Origin: Nevskiales bacterium
GTDB lineage: Bacteria > Pseudomonadota > Gammaproteobacteria > Nevskiales > Nevskiaceae
NCBI GenBank assembly: GCA_028698335.1
Contig: JAQVDP010000003.1
Span: 226,428 to 290,427 of the forward strand
DNA length: 64,000 bases
Direction: 5' to 3'
This document shows, piece after piece, positions 20,284-35,339 of the stretch. The position numbers and the translations under genes are program-made. The stretch's first letter is position 1; each line of letters opens with the position of its first letter. The notes under the pieces were generated by a model, which had not been told where the DNA came from, searched no databases, and saw nothing but the letters and a program-made list of their open reading frames with translations.

Positions 20284-20754
20284 TCAGTCGAGGAACTTCG
20301 GCACGCCCAGCTTCATGCCCTTGCCGGGCAGCGCCATCAGCGTCGAGGTGCCGTGTGCGACCAGCTCGCCGTGCTCGTTGCGGACGCTGGCCTCGGTGTA
20401 GCTGATCTGGCGGCCCGGGCGCAGGCAGCGGCCCTCCGCGATCAGCCGGCCGCCGACCACCGCCTTCAGATAGTTCAGCTTGAGGTCCACGTTCACCAGC
20501 CCGGCGTCCTCCGGCAGCCGCATGAAGCCGGCCCAGAACGTCGCCGTGTCGATCATCGTCGCCATCACCCCGCCGTGGACGATGCCCAGCGGCTGGAAGT
20601 GCTTCTGCGCGATGTCCAGCTCCACGCGGCAGCTGTCGTAGTCGACGGCGCGGAGCTTGAAATCGACGTGGGACGGAAAATCGCCGGTGTTGACCGCGTC
20701 GATCAGGCGCGCGACGTACTCGGGGTTGATGGTGGCGGGGTTGGTCGTGGACAT
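20284..20754 (-). CDS. PaaI-type hotdog-fold thioesterase
   Basis: 156 residues. The hotdog signature QPLGIVHGGVMATMIDTATFWAGF (HGG motif) and DLKLNYLKAVVGGRLIAEG identify a PaaI/4HBT acyl-CoA thioesterase. It probably hydrolyses a small-chain or aromatic acyl-CoA in the cytoplasm; substrate unknown. Divergent from the WYL regulator, with only 43 bases between start codons, so a shared regulatory region is likely. Confidence 0.85.
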   Translation of the reverse strand: MSTTNPATINPEYVARLIDAVNTGDFPSHVDFKLRAVDYDSCRVELDIAQKHFQPLGIVHGGVMATMIDTATFWAGFMRLPEDAGLVNVDLKLNYLKAVVGGRLIAEGRCLRPGRQISYTEASVRNEHGELVAHGTSTLMALPGKGMKLGVPKFLD

Positions 20755-20797
20755 GGGATTCGTATCGAAAGCAAAAGGTGCGATAGCCTAGCGGCAT

Positions 20798-21766
20798 ATG
20801 AAATCCTTTGAACACGTCTACCGGCTGCATCGCCTGCTCAAGGCCTCGCGCTACCCGGTGCCGTTCGAACGGGTGCAGGAAGAACTCGAATGCTCGCGCG
20901 CGACCACCAACCGCGTGCTCGCCTACCTGCGTGACATCCTCAATGCGCCGCTGGAGACCTGCCGCGAACCGCGCGGCTACCGCTACACCGACGAGGCCTA
21001 CGAGCTGCCCGGCTTCTGGTTCAGCGCCGAGGAACTGCAGAGCCTGCTGACCCTGCAGCAGCTGCTTGCCACCTTTCAGCCCGGCCTGCTCGACGACGCG
21101 CTGTCGCCGCTGCGCCAGCGTCTGGCCGACATCCTCAAGTCGCAGGGGCTGTCCGTCGACAACGCCGCGCGCGTGCGCCTGCTGCGGGCCGCCGCGCGGC
21201 CGCCGGGCAGGCACTTCGCCGTGGTCGCCGCCGCCGTACTGCAGCGCAAGCGCCTGCAGATCGACTACCTCTCCCGCGCCACCGCGCAGACCTCCGAGCG
21301 CGAGATCTCCCCGCAGCGGCTCGCGCACTATCGCGACAACTGGTACCTCGACGCCTGGTGCCATCGCTCCAACGGCCTGCGCACCTTCGCGCTCGACTGC
21401 ATCCAGAACGCCACCGCGCTCGACCGCGAAGCCGACGAGGTCGAGTCCGATCAGCTCGACCAGGAACTCGGAACCTCCTACGGCATCTTCTCCGGCACGC
21501 CGACCGCCACCGCCGTGCTGCGCTTCACCCCCGACCGTGCGCGCTGGGTCGCGGTCGAACAGTGGCATCCCCACCAGCAGGGAATCTGGCTCGGCGACGG
21601 CAGCTACGAACTCTCCGTGCCCTACAGCCGCGACGACGAACTGATCCTCGACGTCCTCCGCTACGGTCCGGATGTCGAAGTCATGTCGCCGGTCTCCCTG
21701 CGCGTGGCCGTCGCCAAGCGCCTCGAACAGGCCGCGGCCCGCTACCACCAGGCCCCGCAGGACTGA
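20798..21766 (+). CDS. WYL-domain transcriptional regulator (YafY-like)
   Basis: 322 residues. An N-terminal winged HTH (HRLLKASRYPVPFERVQEEL, then SRATTNRVLAYLRD) is followed by the WYL core (LAHYRDNWYLDAWCHRSNGLRTFALDCI, residues ~170-200) and a C-terminal WCX-type extension. WYL proteins bind nucleic acid ligands and often regulate DNA-damage or defence genes; Sll7009 of Synechocystis controls a CRISPR array. This gene is 445 bases upstream of cas3 in the same direction. It is a candidate regulator of the cas operon, of the divergent thioesterase, or of itself. Confidence 0.88.
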   Translation: MKSFEHVYRLHRLLKASRYPVPFERVQEELECSRATTNRVLAYLRDILNAPLETCREPRGYRYTDEAYELPGFWFSAEELQSLLTLQQLLATFQPGLLDDALSPLRQRLADILKSQGLSVDNAARVRLLRAAARPPGRHFAVVAAAVLQRKRLQIDYLSRATAQTSEREISPQRLAHYRDNWYLDAWCHRSNGLRTFALDCIQNATALDREADEVESDQLDQELGTSYGIFSGTPTATAVLRFTPDRARWVAVEQWHPHQQGIWLGDGSYELSVPYSRDDELILDVLRYGPDVEVMSPVSLRVAVAKRLEQAAARYHQAPQD

Positions 21767-21836
21767 GCGCGAGGCACGGCCGGAATCGGCTCCCGGTTTG
21801 GGGCCGCAGGGCGGGGCGAATAAAAATCCGTGGTCA

Positions 21837-21853
21837 GTCTCAGGTTCTGAGAC
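21837..21853. promoter_or_regulatory. Perfect palindrome GTCTCAG-GTT-CTGAGAC
   Basis: A 7-bp inverted repeat with a 3-bp spacer, between the WYL regulator and the small ORF upstream of cas3. Good candidate operator. No match to a named consensus is claimed. Confidence 0.5.
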
Positions 21854-21903
21854 AGCAGCTGCCGACAATGCCGCACATGGACCCACGCCACGGAGCGATC
21901 GCC

Positions 21904-22110
21904 ATGTACGACACCCTGCCGTTTGCCGTTCAACTCACCGCGGACCGCAAATACCTCAACGTCCGCATTCCCGTCGACAGCCTGCCGGCCCAACTGCGCA
22001 AGCACCCCTCGGCCTTCAACGTGCGTCTGATGCAGGAACAGGAAGCCGTCAAGAAACAGCCCTGGCGCACCTGGGTGCCGGACTTCCTGCTGGGCTTGGT
22101 AGCGCGCTGA
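21904..22110 (+). CDS. Small hypothetical protein between WYL regulator and cas3
   Basis: 68 residues from ATG 21904, with CGGAG eight bases upstream; an in-frame ATG at 21868 is an alternative. The sequence MYDTLPFAVQLTADRKYLNV and PWRTWVPDFLLGLVAR has balanced amino-acid use with no low complexity, so it looks genuinely coding. No family recognised. It sits downstream of the palindrome at 21837 and 100 bases before cas3. Because of its position it could be part of the regulatory module or an unrelated cytoplasmic protein. Confidence 0.5.
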   Translation: MYDTLPFAVQLTADRKYLNVRIPVDSLPAQLRKHPSAFNVRLMQEQEAVKKQPWRTWVPDFLLGLVAR

Positions 22111-22210
22111 AGCGAAATTCGAGTACCGTGCGACGGCGATCCCGAATATCCAAAACCAAAATCGGGACGCCTCGCAGCATGGAAGCCTGGCTTGAAGGGA
22201 AGGGGGCTCG
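22111..22210. promoter_or_regulatory. Likely cas operon promoter region
   Basis: This 100-bp gap before cas3 includes an A+T-richer stretch (22142-22162) flanked by TCCCGA (22140-22145) and TCGGGA (22162-22167). No convincing -35/-10 pair could be assigned. A strong Shine-Dalgarno (GGAAGGGGG) lies just before the cas3 ATG. Confidence 0.35.
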
Positions 22211-25450
<3,240 letters not shown>

Positions 25451-25454
<4 letters not shown>

Positions 25455-27253
25455 TCCTCCAGGCCCTGGTCCGGTACTACGAGCGCCTGATCGAGCGCAA
25501 AGCCGACGGCATCCCGCAGTATGGCTACAGCCCGGAGAAGATCGGCTACGCGATCGTGCTCGATGCAGGCGGGGCGGTGGTCGATGTCAGCGATATCCGC
25601 GATACGTCCGGCAAGAAGCCCGCTCCCAGTGTGCTGGAAGTGCCGCAACCCCCCAAGCGATCGAGCAACATCGCTCCGTGCTTTCTGTGGGACAAGACCA
25701 GTTACGTGCTCGGGGTGAGCGCGACGAGCAAGCGCGCGGAGCAGGAACATGCGGCATTCCGGCAATACCATGAAAAAGCACTTGAAGGTGAATCCGATCC
25801 CGGGCTGAAGGCATTTCTGAGCTTCCTGCATCACTGGCAGCCCGAGCAATTCCGCGAGCCGTTGTTCAGGGACGAGATGAAGGATGCCAACGTTATCTTT
25901 CGTCTGGACGGAGAGCATCGCTACTTGCATGAACGGGATGCGGCGCAAGGAGTACGCGCGCGTCTGCTGACTGACGCCGGCGATAGTGCTGAAAGCGCTA
26001 TTGCGACGTGTCTGGTGACGGGAGAGCGTGCGCCGGTTGCGCTCCTGCATCCGGCCGTCAAGGGTGTGATGGGTGCGCAGAGTTCCGGTGCGTCCATCGT
26101 CTCGTTCAATCTGGACGCCTTCACGTCCTATGGGAAAAGCCAGGGTTTGAACGCGCCTGTTTCGGAGCGGGCCGCGTTTGCTTACACCGCTGCCCTCAAC
26201 TACCTGCTGCGTCGTGGCGCGCACCACCGCCAGAATCTGCAGGTGGGTGATACCACGGTCGTGTTCTGGGCAGAGGCCGACGATGCAGCGCAGGCCGAGC
26301 AGGCGGAAGTGACGTTTGCGTCCCTGCTGAATCCTCCCGACACCGACGAGAGCGAAGCTGAAAAGGTGCGCCAGATACTCGACGGTGTTGCCAATGGGCG
26401 TGCCTTGAACGAGATCGACCCCGCGCTGTCGTCCGGGACGAGGATGTTCGTGCTTGGCCTGGCGCCGAACGCTTCCCGATTGTCTATCCGCTTCTGGCTC
26501 GTCGACACCTTCGGCGATCTGGCGTGGCGGATCATGGCGCATGCGCGTGATCTGAGGATCGAGCCGCAGCCGTGGAAGACGGTGCCGTCCGTGTGGCGAC
26601 TTGCACTGGCAACCGCTCCGACTCGTGATGGGCGCGCCAAGAGTGAGGACATCTCGCCGCTGTTGGCGGGTGAGCTGCTGCGTTCGATTCTGACGGGAAG
26701 TCGATATCCCGAAAGTCTGCTTGCCAATGTGCTCATGCGTATGCGCGCAGATGGCGATGTTTCCGGTGTGCGTGTGGCGATCTGCAAGGCGGTTCTTGCA
26801 CGCAACCATCCATCATCCGTTTCACAAGGGGAGATGCTCGTGAGTCTCAACAAGGAATCCACGCAGCCCGGGTATCTGCTCGGCCGTCTGTTTGCCGCGC
26901 TGGAATACGTGCAACGCAGCGCGCTGGGCGGGCAGGTCAACGCCACGATTCGCGACCGCTATTTCGGTGCGGCGTCGGCAACACCGGCCTCGATTTTTCC
27001 GGTACTGCTGCGCAACACGCAGAACCATCTGGCCAAGCTTCGCAAGGAGCGGCCGGGGCAGGCGGTGAATCTGGAACGCGATATCCGCGAGATTGTGGGC
27101 GGGTTGCCGGAGCGGTTTCCGCGCAGCCTCCACATTGAGGAGCAGGGGCGTTTTGCGATCGGTTACTACCATCAGTCGCAGTCGTACTACACCAAACGTG
27201 GCACGGATGACGTGCACGAATCCGAAGCCGATACCGAGGGAGCGCTGTCATGA
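25451..27253 (+). CDS. cas8c: Cas8c (Csd1), large subunit of type I-C Cascade
   Basis: 600 residues from ATG 25451. This start was preferred because it overlaps the cas5 stop as ATGA and because the family begins [35 protein letters not shown] and the central [31 protein letters not shown] region are typical of Csd1/Cas8c. It recognises the PAM and recruits Cas3; an internal start can give a Cas11-like small subunit in this subtype. It overlaps cas7 by four bases. Confidence 0.95.
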
Positions 27254-28140
27254 CCGCCATTACCCACCGCTATGAATTCGTCTATCTGTTCGATGTTGCC
27301 AACGGCAATCCAAACGGTGATCCGGACGCAGGGAACCTGCCGCGGCTCGATCCGGAAACCAATCGTGGACTTGTGACGGATGTCAGCCTCAAGCGGAAGA
27401 TTCGTAACTTCGTCGCGCTGGAGAAAGACGGCGCCCCAGGGTATTCGATCTACATGCAGGAGAAAGCCATCCTCAATCACCAGCACCAAAAGGCATGGGA
27501 GGCCTTGGGGATTCCTGCTGACGCCAAGGATGCTTACAAAAAGCTGCCGAAGGACGAGGCCAAGGCGCACGAGATCACGGCGTGGATGTGCCAGAACTTC
27601 TTTGATGTACGCACCTTCGGTGCGGTCATGACCACGGGGGTCAACGCCGGTCAGGTCCGCGGCCCAGTGCAGCTGGCTTTCGCATCGTCGGTCGAGCCGG
27701 TGATCCCGCTGGAAATCGCCATCACGCGCATGGCGGTGACGACAGAGAAGGAGGCCGAGGCACAGAGCGGCGACAATCGGACGATGGGGCGCAAGCACAT
27801 CGTGCCGTACGGCCTGTACCGTGCTCACGGCTTCGTCTCGGCGAAGCTGGCCGAGCGGACCGGGTTCTCGGAAGAGGATCTGCAGCTCTTGTGGCGTTCG
27901 CTGGTCAACATGTTCGAGCACGACCGTTCGGCAGCACGGGGTGAAATGGCGGCGCGCAAGCTGATCGTCTTCGAGCATGAGAATCCGATGGGCAATGCGC
28001 CTGCGCATGTGTTGTTCGATGCGGTTGGCGTCGAACGTGCTGCGGATCAGAGCGAACCCGCCCGGAGCTTCAAGGACTATCGCGTCGTCATCGACAGGGA
28101 TGCGGTGCCGCAGGGCGTCAGCGTGCAGGAATACCTGTAG
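27250..28140 (+). CDS. cas7c: Cas7 (Csd2), backbone subunit of type I-C Cascade
   Basis: 296 residues. [32 protein letters not shown] is the hallmark opening of the Csd2/Cas7 family, and [23 protein letters not shown] is the conserved central RAMP segment. Multiple copies coat the crRNA spacer. ATGA overlap with cas8c; a 16-base gap to cas4. Confidence 0.97.
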   Translation: MTAITHRYEFVYLFDVANGNPNGDPDAGNLPRLDPETNRGLVTDVSLKRKIRNFVALEKDGAPGYSIYMQEKAILNHQHQKAWEALGIPADAKDAYKKLPKDEAKAHEITAWMCQNFFDVRTFGAVMTTGVNAGQVRGPVQLAFASSVEPVIPLEIAITRMAVTTEKEAEAQSGDNRTMGRKHIVPYGLYRAHGFVSAKLAERTGFSEEDLQLLWRSLVNMFEHDRSAARGEMAARKLIVFEHENPMGNAPAHVLFDAVGVERAADQSEPARSFKDYRVVIDRDAVPQGVSVQEYL

Positions 28141-28156
28141 CCATCCGGGGCGGGCA

Positions 28157-28789
28157 ATGGAAGACGATGATCTGATTCCGTTGTCCGCCCTGCAGCACTA
28201 TCTGTACTGCCCCCGGCAGTGCGCGCTGATCCATGTCGAACGGATGTGGTCGGAAAGCCGGCACACGGCTGAAGGGCGGCTGATGCATGACCGTGCTGAC
28301 GCGCCGGGGGTCGAAATCCGTCATGGCGTGCGAACCGATACGTCGATGCCGCTTGCGGCTCCCGAACTCGGCATCGCCGGTGTGGCGGACATCGTCGAGT
28401 TTCGGAAATCGGGCAACGGTGAGGTTCCGTTTCCCGTCGAGTACAAGCGCGGACGACCCAAGGCCCACCGCGCGGACGAGGTACAGCTCTGTGCGCAGGC
28501 GCTGTGCCTGGAGGCGATGCTTGGCTGTACCGTTCCGGAAGGGGCGTTGTTCTACGGCAAGACGCGACGCCGGAAGTCAGTGGTTTTCGACGAGGCCCTG
28601 CGGACATTGACGCTGGATGCGATCAAGGCGGTACGCGAGATGCTGGACGCGCGCCGGACCCCCAGTGCGACGTATGAGGCCAAGCGCTGCGACGCATGCT
28701 CCCTGCTGGAACTGTGTAGACCTCACGAGCTGGGGCGGCGGATCTCTGTGCGCCTGTGGCTGCAGCAGCAAACCGAGGCTGCGGACTGA
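28157..28789 (+). CDS. cas4: Cas4 exonuclease (adaptation)
   Basis: 210 residues. Cysteine C18 (LYCPRQCAL) and a C-terminal set C178, C181, C187 (KRCDACSLLELCRP) form the 4Fe-4S site. The RecB-like nuclease core has GVADIVEF and VEYKRG. Cas4 trims prespacers and sets PAM-dependent orientation with Cas1-Cas2. Overlaps the cas1 ATG by one base. Confidence 0.95.
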   Translation: MEDDDLIPLSALQHYLYCPRQCALIHVERMWSESRHTAEGRLMHDRADAPGVEIRHGVRTDTSMPLAAPELGIAGVADIVEFRKSGNGEVPFPVEYKRGRPKAHRADEVQLCAQALCLEAMLGCTVPEGALFYGKTRRRKSVVFDEALRTLTLDAIKAVREMLDARRTPSATYEAKRCDACSLLELCRPHELGRRISVRLWLQQQTEAAD

Positions 28790-29829
28790 TGCGGCGCCAG
28801 CTCAATACGCTGTATGTGACGACGGAGGGGGCATGGCTCCGCAAAGACGGAGCCAACATCGTCATGGAGGTCGAACAGCAGGAGCGGGCCCGCATTCCCG
28901 CGCACATGCTGGAAAGTCTGGTCTGCTTCGGCCGTGTGCTGGTGTCTCCTCCATTGCTGGGCTACTGCGCGGAGCAGGGCATCAGCGTATGTTTCCTCAG
29001 TCCGAATGGACGTTTCCTGGCGCGGGTGGAAGGACCGGTTTCGGGCAATGTGCTTCTGCGGCGGGAGCAGTATCGGCGTTCCGATGAACCATCCGGATGT
29101 GCCGCGATCGTTCGCCATCTGCTCGTCGGCAAGCTGTACAACCAGCGGACGGTGCTTGGCCGTGCCTTGCGCGATCATGGCGACTCGATGGAGTCTCAGG
29201 CCAGGGCAGCGGTCGAGCACGCGTATCAGCGCCTGGACCGCCTCTCGAAGAAGATGCTGACGGAAGAAGATGTACAGATCATGCGTGGGTGGGAAGGTGA
29301 GTCGGCCCAAACCTACTTCGGCGTGCTGGACCATCTGATTCGCGTACAGGCGCCGGAACTGCGCTTCAGCGGGCGCAACCGCAGGCCGCCGCGTGATGCC
29401 GTCAATGCATTGCTGTCGTTCTTCTACACCTTGTTGACGCATGATTGCCGGTCAGCGCTGGAGACCGTTGGCCTTGATCCGGCGGTGGGGTTTCTGCACC
29501 GCGATCGTCCCGGCAGGCCGAGTCTTGCACTCGATCTGATGGAGGAGTTCCGGGCTTTCCTGGCGGATCGTCTGACGCTGTCGATGATCAATCGGCGACA
29601 AGTATCAGCACGTGATTTCCAGGTCATGGATAACGGAGTTGTTCTGCTGCGAGACGAGGCCAGAAAGAATCTTCTTGTGGCGTATCAGGAGCGGAAACGT
29701 GAAGAGGTGAAGCACGTATTCGTGAATGAGAAGATGCCAATCGGCCTGTTGCCGTTGATGCAGGCACAGTTGCTGGCTCGCCATCTGCGCGGTGATCTGG
29801 ATGCCTATCCGCCGTTTCTCTGGAAGTAG
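28789..29829 (+). CDS. cas1: Cas1 integrase
   Basis: 346 residues from ATG 28789; the open frame extends upstream into cas4 but the overlap and family start support this ATG. N-terminal beta-sandwich (LNTLYVTTEGAWLRKDGANI). Catalytic residues fall in WEGESAQTYF (E169), GFLHRDRPGRPSLALDL (H237, D249) in the C-terminal helical domain. It integrates new spacers at the leader end. I-C-type adaptation gene following cas4. Confidence 0.97.
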   Translation: MRRQLNTLYVTTEGAWLRKDGANIVMEVEQQERARIPAHMLESLVCFGRVLVSPPLLGYCAEQGISVCFLSPNGRFLARVEGPVSGNVLLRREQYRRSDEPSGCAAIVRHLLVGKLYNQRTVLGRALRDHGDSMESQARAAVEHAYQRLDRLSKKMLTEEDVQIMRGWEGESAQTYFGVLDHLIRVQAPELRFSGRNRRPPRDAVNALLSFFYTLLTHDCRSALETVGLDPAVGFLHRDRPGRPSLALDLMEEFRAFLADRLTLSMINRRQVSARDFQVMDNGVVLLRDEARKNLLVAYQERKREEVKHVFVNEKMPIGLLPLMQAQLLARHLRGDLDAYPPFLWK

Positions 29830-29840
29830 AGCGATTCGCC

Positions 29841-30131
29841 ATGATGGTGCTTGTCAGCTATGACGTGACGACGATCGATGCGGCAGGCCGCCGTCGGCTC
29901 AGGCGAGTGTCCCGAGCATGCCAGGACTACGGGCAGCGCGTGCAGTTTTCGGTCTTTGAGATTGAAGTTGATCCGGCTCAATGGGCGAATCTCAAGCAAA
30001 GGCTTGTAGAGCTGATCGAGCCGGAGCAGGACAGCTTGCGGTTCTACTACCTGGGATCGAATTGGGTGCGGAGGGTTGAACACGTCGGGGCCAAGCCGGC
30101 AACCGATCTCAATGGCCCCCTCGTGTACTGA
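29841..30131 (+). CDS. cas2: Cas2
   Basis: 96 residues (ATG 29841, or the adjacent ATG 29844). MMVLVSYDVTTIDAAGRRRL gives the beta1 strand with the conserved aspartate; FSVFEIEVDPAQW is the typical second half. Cas2 dimerises as the scaffold of the Cas1-Cas2 integrase. Last gene of the operon, 178 bases before the first repeat. Confidence 0.96.
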   Translation: MMVLVSYDVTTIDAAGRRRLRRVSRACQDYGQRVQFSVFEIEVDPAQWANLKQRLVELIEPEQDSLRFYYLGSNWVRRVEHVGAKPATDLNGPLVY

Positions 30132-30309
30132 TCGCGCGAACCTCTAGCGGCCGGTCATTTCCCGGGAGGTTCGCAGCTCTTTAACAATTTGAATTTTGGT
30201 GGGGCGGCGTTGTGTTGGAAAGTTTCGCTGTCGAATCATGGTGTCCTGCGTGCAGGTTCGCAGCAAGTGGCAATTGCGGGTTTTTGGTTCAACGAGTTAA
30301 ATGCACGGC
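30132..30309 (+). promoter_or_regulatory. Leader of the CRISPR array
   Basis: A 178-bp non-coding stretch between cas2 and the first I-C repeat, A+T-richer than its surroundings. It holds an inverted repeat (GCGAACCTC 30136-30144 with GAGGTTCGC 30166-30174), a boxA and a short direct repeat AGGTTCGCAG (30167-30176 and 30254-30263). A weak promoter-like pair TTGCGG (30274) and TTAAAT (30297) with a 17-base spacer lies just before repeat 1. It is the only recognisable leader for both the I-C and I-E parts of the array. Confidence 0.8.
30176..30187 (+). promoter_or_regulatory. boxA antitermination element in the CRISPR leader
   Basis: GCTCTTTAACAA matches the NusB/S10 boxA consensus of rRNA leaders. 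boxA elements upstream of CRISPR arrays have been reported to protect long untranslated array transcripts from Rho. This array exceeds 5 kb. Confidence 0.75.
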
Positions 30310-33044
<2,735 letters not shown>

Positions 33045-33076
33045 GTCGCGCCCCTCGCGGGCGCGTGGATGAACCG
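33045..33076 (+). CRISPR. Chimeric I-C/I-E repeat at the junction of the two arrays
   Basis: 32 bp. Bases 33045-33070 equal the first 26 bases of the I-C repeat including its whole hairpin; 33071-33076 (GAACCG) equal the 3' end of the I-E repeat. The switch is in the shared GGAT, so the full I-E handle ATGAACCG is kept. The spacer to its left is 36 bp (I-C-like) and the one to its right 32 bp (I-E-like), so this unit marks the join exactly. Confidence 0.97.
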
Positions 33077-34358
33077 GCGGGGGCGGCCTATGAATCGGAC
33101 CGCGAATCGTGCTCCCCGCGGACGCGGGGATGAACCGCCAGAGATCGCAAAGCATTCCGACCTGTTCGAGTGCTCCCCGCGGACGCGGGGATGAACCGCT
33201 GACGCTGTCGGATGTCGACAGGCACTGGTGGTGCTCCCCGCGGACGCGGGGATGAACCGCAAGGTCACCATCCACGCCGTTGCAAACAGCCGTGCTCCCC
33301 GCGGACGCGGGGATGAACCGGTCCGCTTGCGCCGCCGGAAGGAGGCCGTCGCGTGCTCCCCGCGGACGCGGGGATGAACCGACCACGCGCGCTGCTTGAT
33401 GTTGTCGCCGATCGTGCTCCCCGCGGACGCGGGGATGAACCGTAGACGAGGACGACGAGGACGACGAAGAAGAAGTGCTCCCCGCGGACGCGGGGATGAA
33501 CCGGCGGTGACGCAGGGCGCGGCGCTTGACGACGGGTGCTCCCCGCGGACGCGGGGATGAACCGTACTCCGTAGGCGCCGACGGACCCGGCCTCTCCGTG
33601 CTCCCCGCGGACGCGGGGATGAACCGATTGGGAGGCACATCAGACATTGGCGCCCAACGTGCTCCCCGCGGACGCGGGGATGAACCGCACGCCAGCGCCA
33701 CAACGACGTAGGCTCTTTCGTGCTCCCCGCGGACGCGGGGATGAACCGCTCTCGCCCGTGCCGAGGAAGCGCACGTTGCGGTGCTCCCCGCGGACGCGGG
33801 GATGAACCGAATCAGTGACCTGACGCTTCGTCAGATGATGGGTGCTCCCCGCGGACGCGGGGATGAACCGATCGGCGCACTGCCCTGCGTGATGGCGCCA
33901 GCGTGCTCCCCGCGGACGCGGGGATGAACCGTCCACCAGCTACGCGCGCAAGACCGGCAAGAGGTGCTCCCCGCGGACGCGGGGATGAACCGTTGCAGCG
34001 CCCGAACAAGGTGCGCGGCATCGTGTGCTCCCCGCGGACGCGGGGATGAACCAGCCCACCACGATCGATCAACGCAGATGCGTTCGTGCTCCCCGCGGAC
34101 GCGGGGATGAACCGCCCTGAACCTCGATTCCATTTCACGCTCAAGGGTGCTCCCCGCGGACGCGGGGATGAACCGTCTCCCGAGCTGCCGAGTCCGGTCG
34201 GCTTGTTGTGCTCCCCGCGGACGCGGGGATGAACCGGCGATGCGCGCGAGATCGCGCTGGGTCTCGAGGTGCTCCCCGCGGACGCGGGGATGAACCGGCC
34301 GCACGACCGTGTACGAGGCCATCAAGAACGTGCTCCCCGCGGACGCGGGGATGAACCG

Positions 34359-34390
34359 ATCACGGAGTGCATGCGATGAGCAGTGTCGGG
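34359..34390 (+). repeat. Duplicated I-E spacer, copy 1
   Basis: This 32-bp spacer (starting ATCACGGAGTGCATGC) is identical to that at 34971-35002. Flanking spacers differ at the two sites. Confidence 0.95.
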
Positions 34391-34970
34391 GTGCTCCCCG
34401 CGGACGCGGGGATGAACCGTCAACAGGAAGTTACTTTGTTAGTTTGTAAATGTGCTCCCCGCGGACGCGGGGATGAACCGTCGGCTGTCTCGTCTGAGTA
34501 TGCTGATGGCCTGTGCTCCCCGCGGACGCGGGGATGAACCGGCACGAACGCATCGGACGGCACTGCACTGTCCGTGCTCCCCGCGGACGCGGGGATGAAC
34601 CGGCTGCTGCAGCCGTTGCCGCTGCGGTTCCGGCGTGCTCCCCGCGGACGCGGGGATGAACCGCCGCCAGACAGGAGGCGATGCGCGAGGCATTCGTGCT
34701 CCCCGCGGACGCGGGGATGAACCGCGTGGTTGCCTACTCGGCGGGCCAGCCGGCGGCGTGCTCCCCGCGGACGCGGGGATGAACCGAACTCGCCCGCGTG
34801 CTGGCCTTCCATGAGAATGTGCTCCCCGCGGACGCGGGGATGAACCGGTGGCTCAGGACTTGTTCGGTCGTTCGGGCGCGTGCTCCCCGCGGACGCGGGG
34901 ATGAACCGCTGCAGCATCGACTTCTGGTTCAACTCAACGCCGTGCTCCCCGCGGACGCGGGGATGAACCG

Positions 34971-35002
34971 ATCACGGAGTGCATGCGATGAGCAGTGTCG
35001 GG
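34971..35002 (+). repeat. Duplicated I-E spacer, copy 2
   Basis: Second exact copy of the spacer at 34359, ten repeat units further from the leader. Confidence 0.95.
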
Positions 35003-35339
35003 GTGCTCCCCGCGGACGCGGGGATGAACCGCTCACCATCGACAAGCTTCGCGCTATCTCGACGTGCTCCCCGCGGACGCGGGGATGAACCGGCCATCAA
35101 GACGTATCGCGGCGAGAAGTCGCCGTGCTCCCCGCGGACGCGGGGATGAACCGATGCGCGCACGATCGAATATTCCGGGCTCTGAGTGCTCCCCGCGGAC
35201 GCGGGGATGAACCGTCGAGGTATCGAACCGCCTGGTCAATTCCGGAGTGCTCCCCGCGGACGCGGGGATGAACCGTCCGCTCATGAGTTGCTCCTGTGAT
35301 ACTCGTTGTGTTCCCCGCAGACGCGGGGATGAACCGGCA

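Larger units (their letters stand above)
33077..35336 (+). CRISPR. Type I-E section of the CRISPR array: 37 repeats
   Basis: Thirty-seven 29-bp repeats, first at 33109-33137, last at 35308-35336, beginning GTGCTCCCC and ending GGGGATGAACCG, a classic type I-E form with stem CCCCGC/GCGGGG. Spacers are 32 bp (33 bp three times). Thirty-five repeats are identical. The repeat at 34025 ends in A instead of G, and the last one has changes at positions 4 and 12, as expected of a distal end. Same orientation as the I-C section. No I-E leader and no I-E cas genes (cas8e, cas11, cas6e and others) occur in the window. Confidence 0.97.

Noticed and set aside
33077..35336. An independent I-E CRISPR locus with its own leader
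   Set aside because: No leader-like A+T-rich sequence separates it from the I-C section; the two join inside one repeat. The degenerate terminal repeat is at the right-hand end, so its leader should have been on the left.
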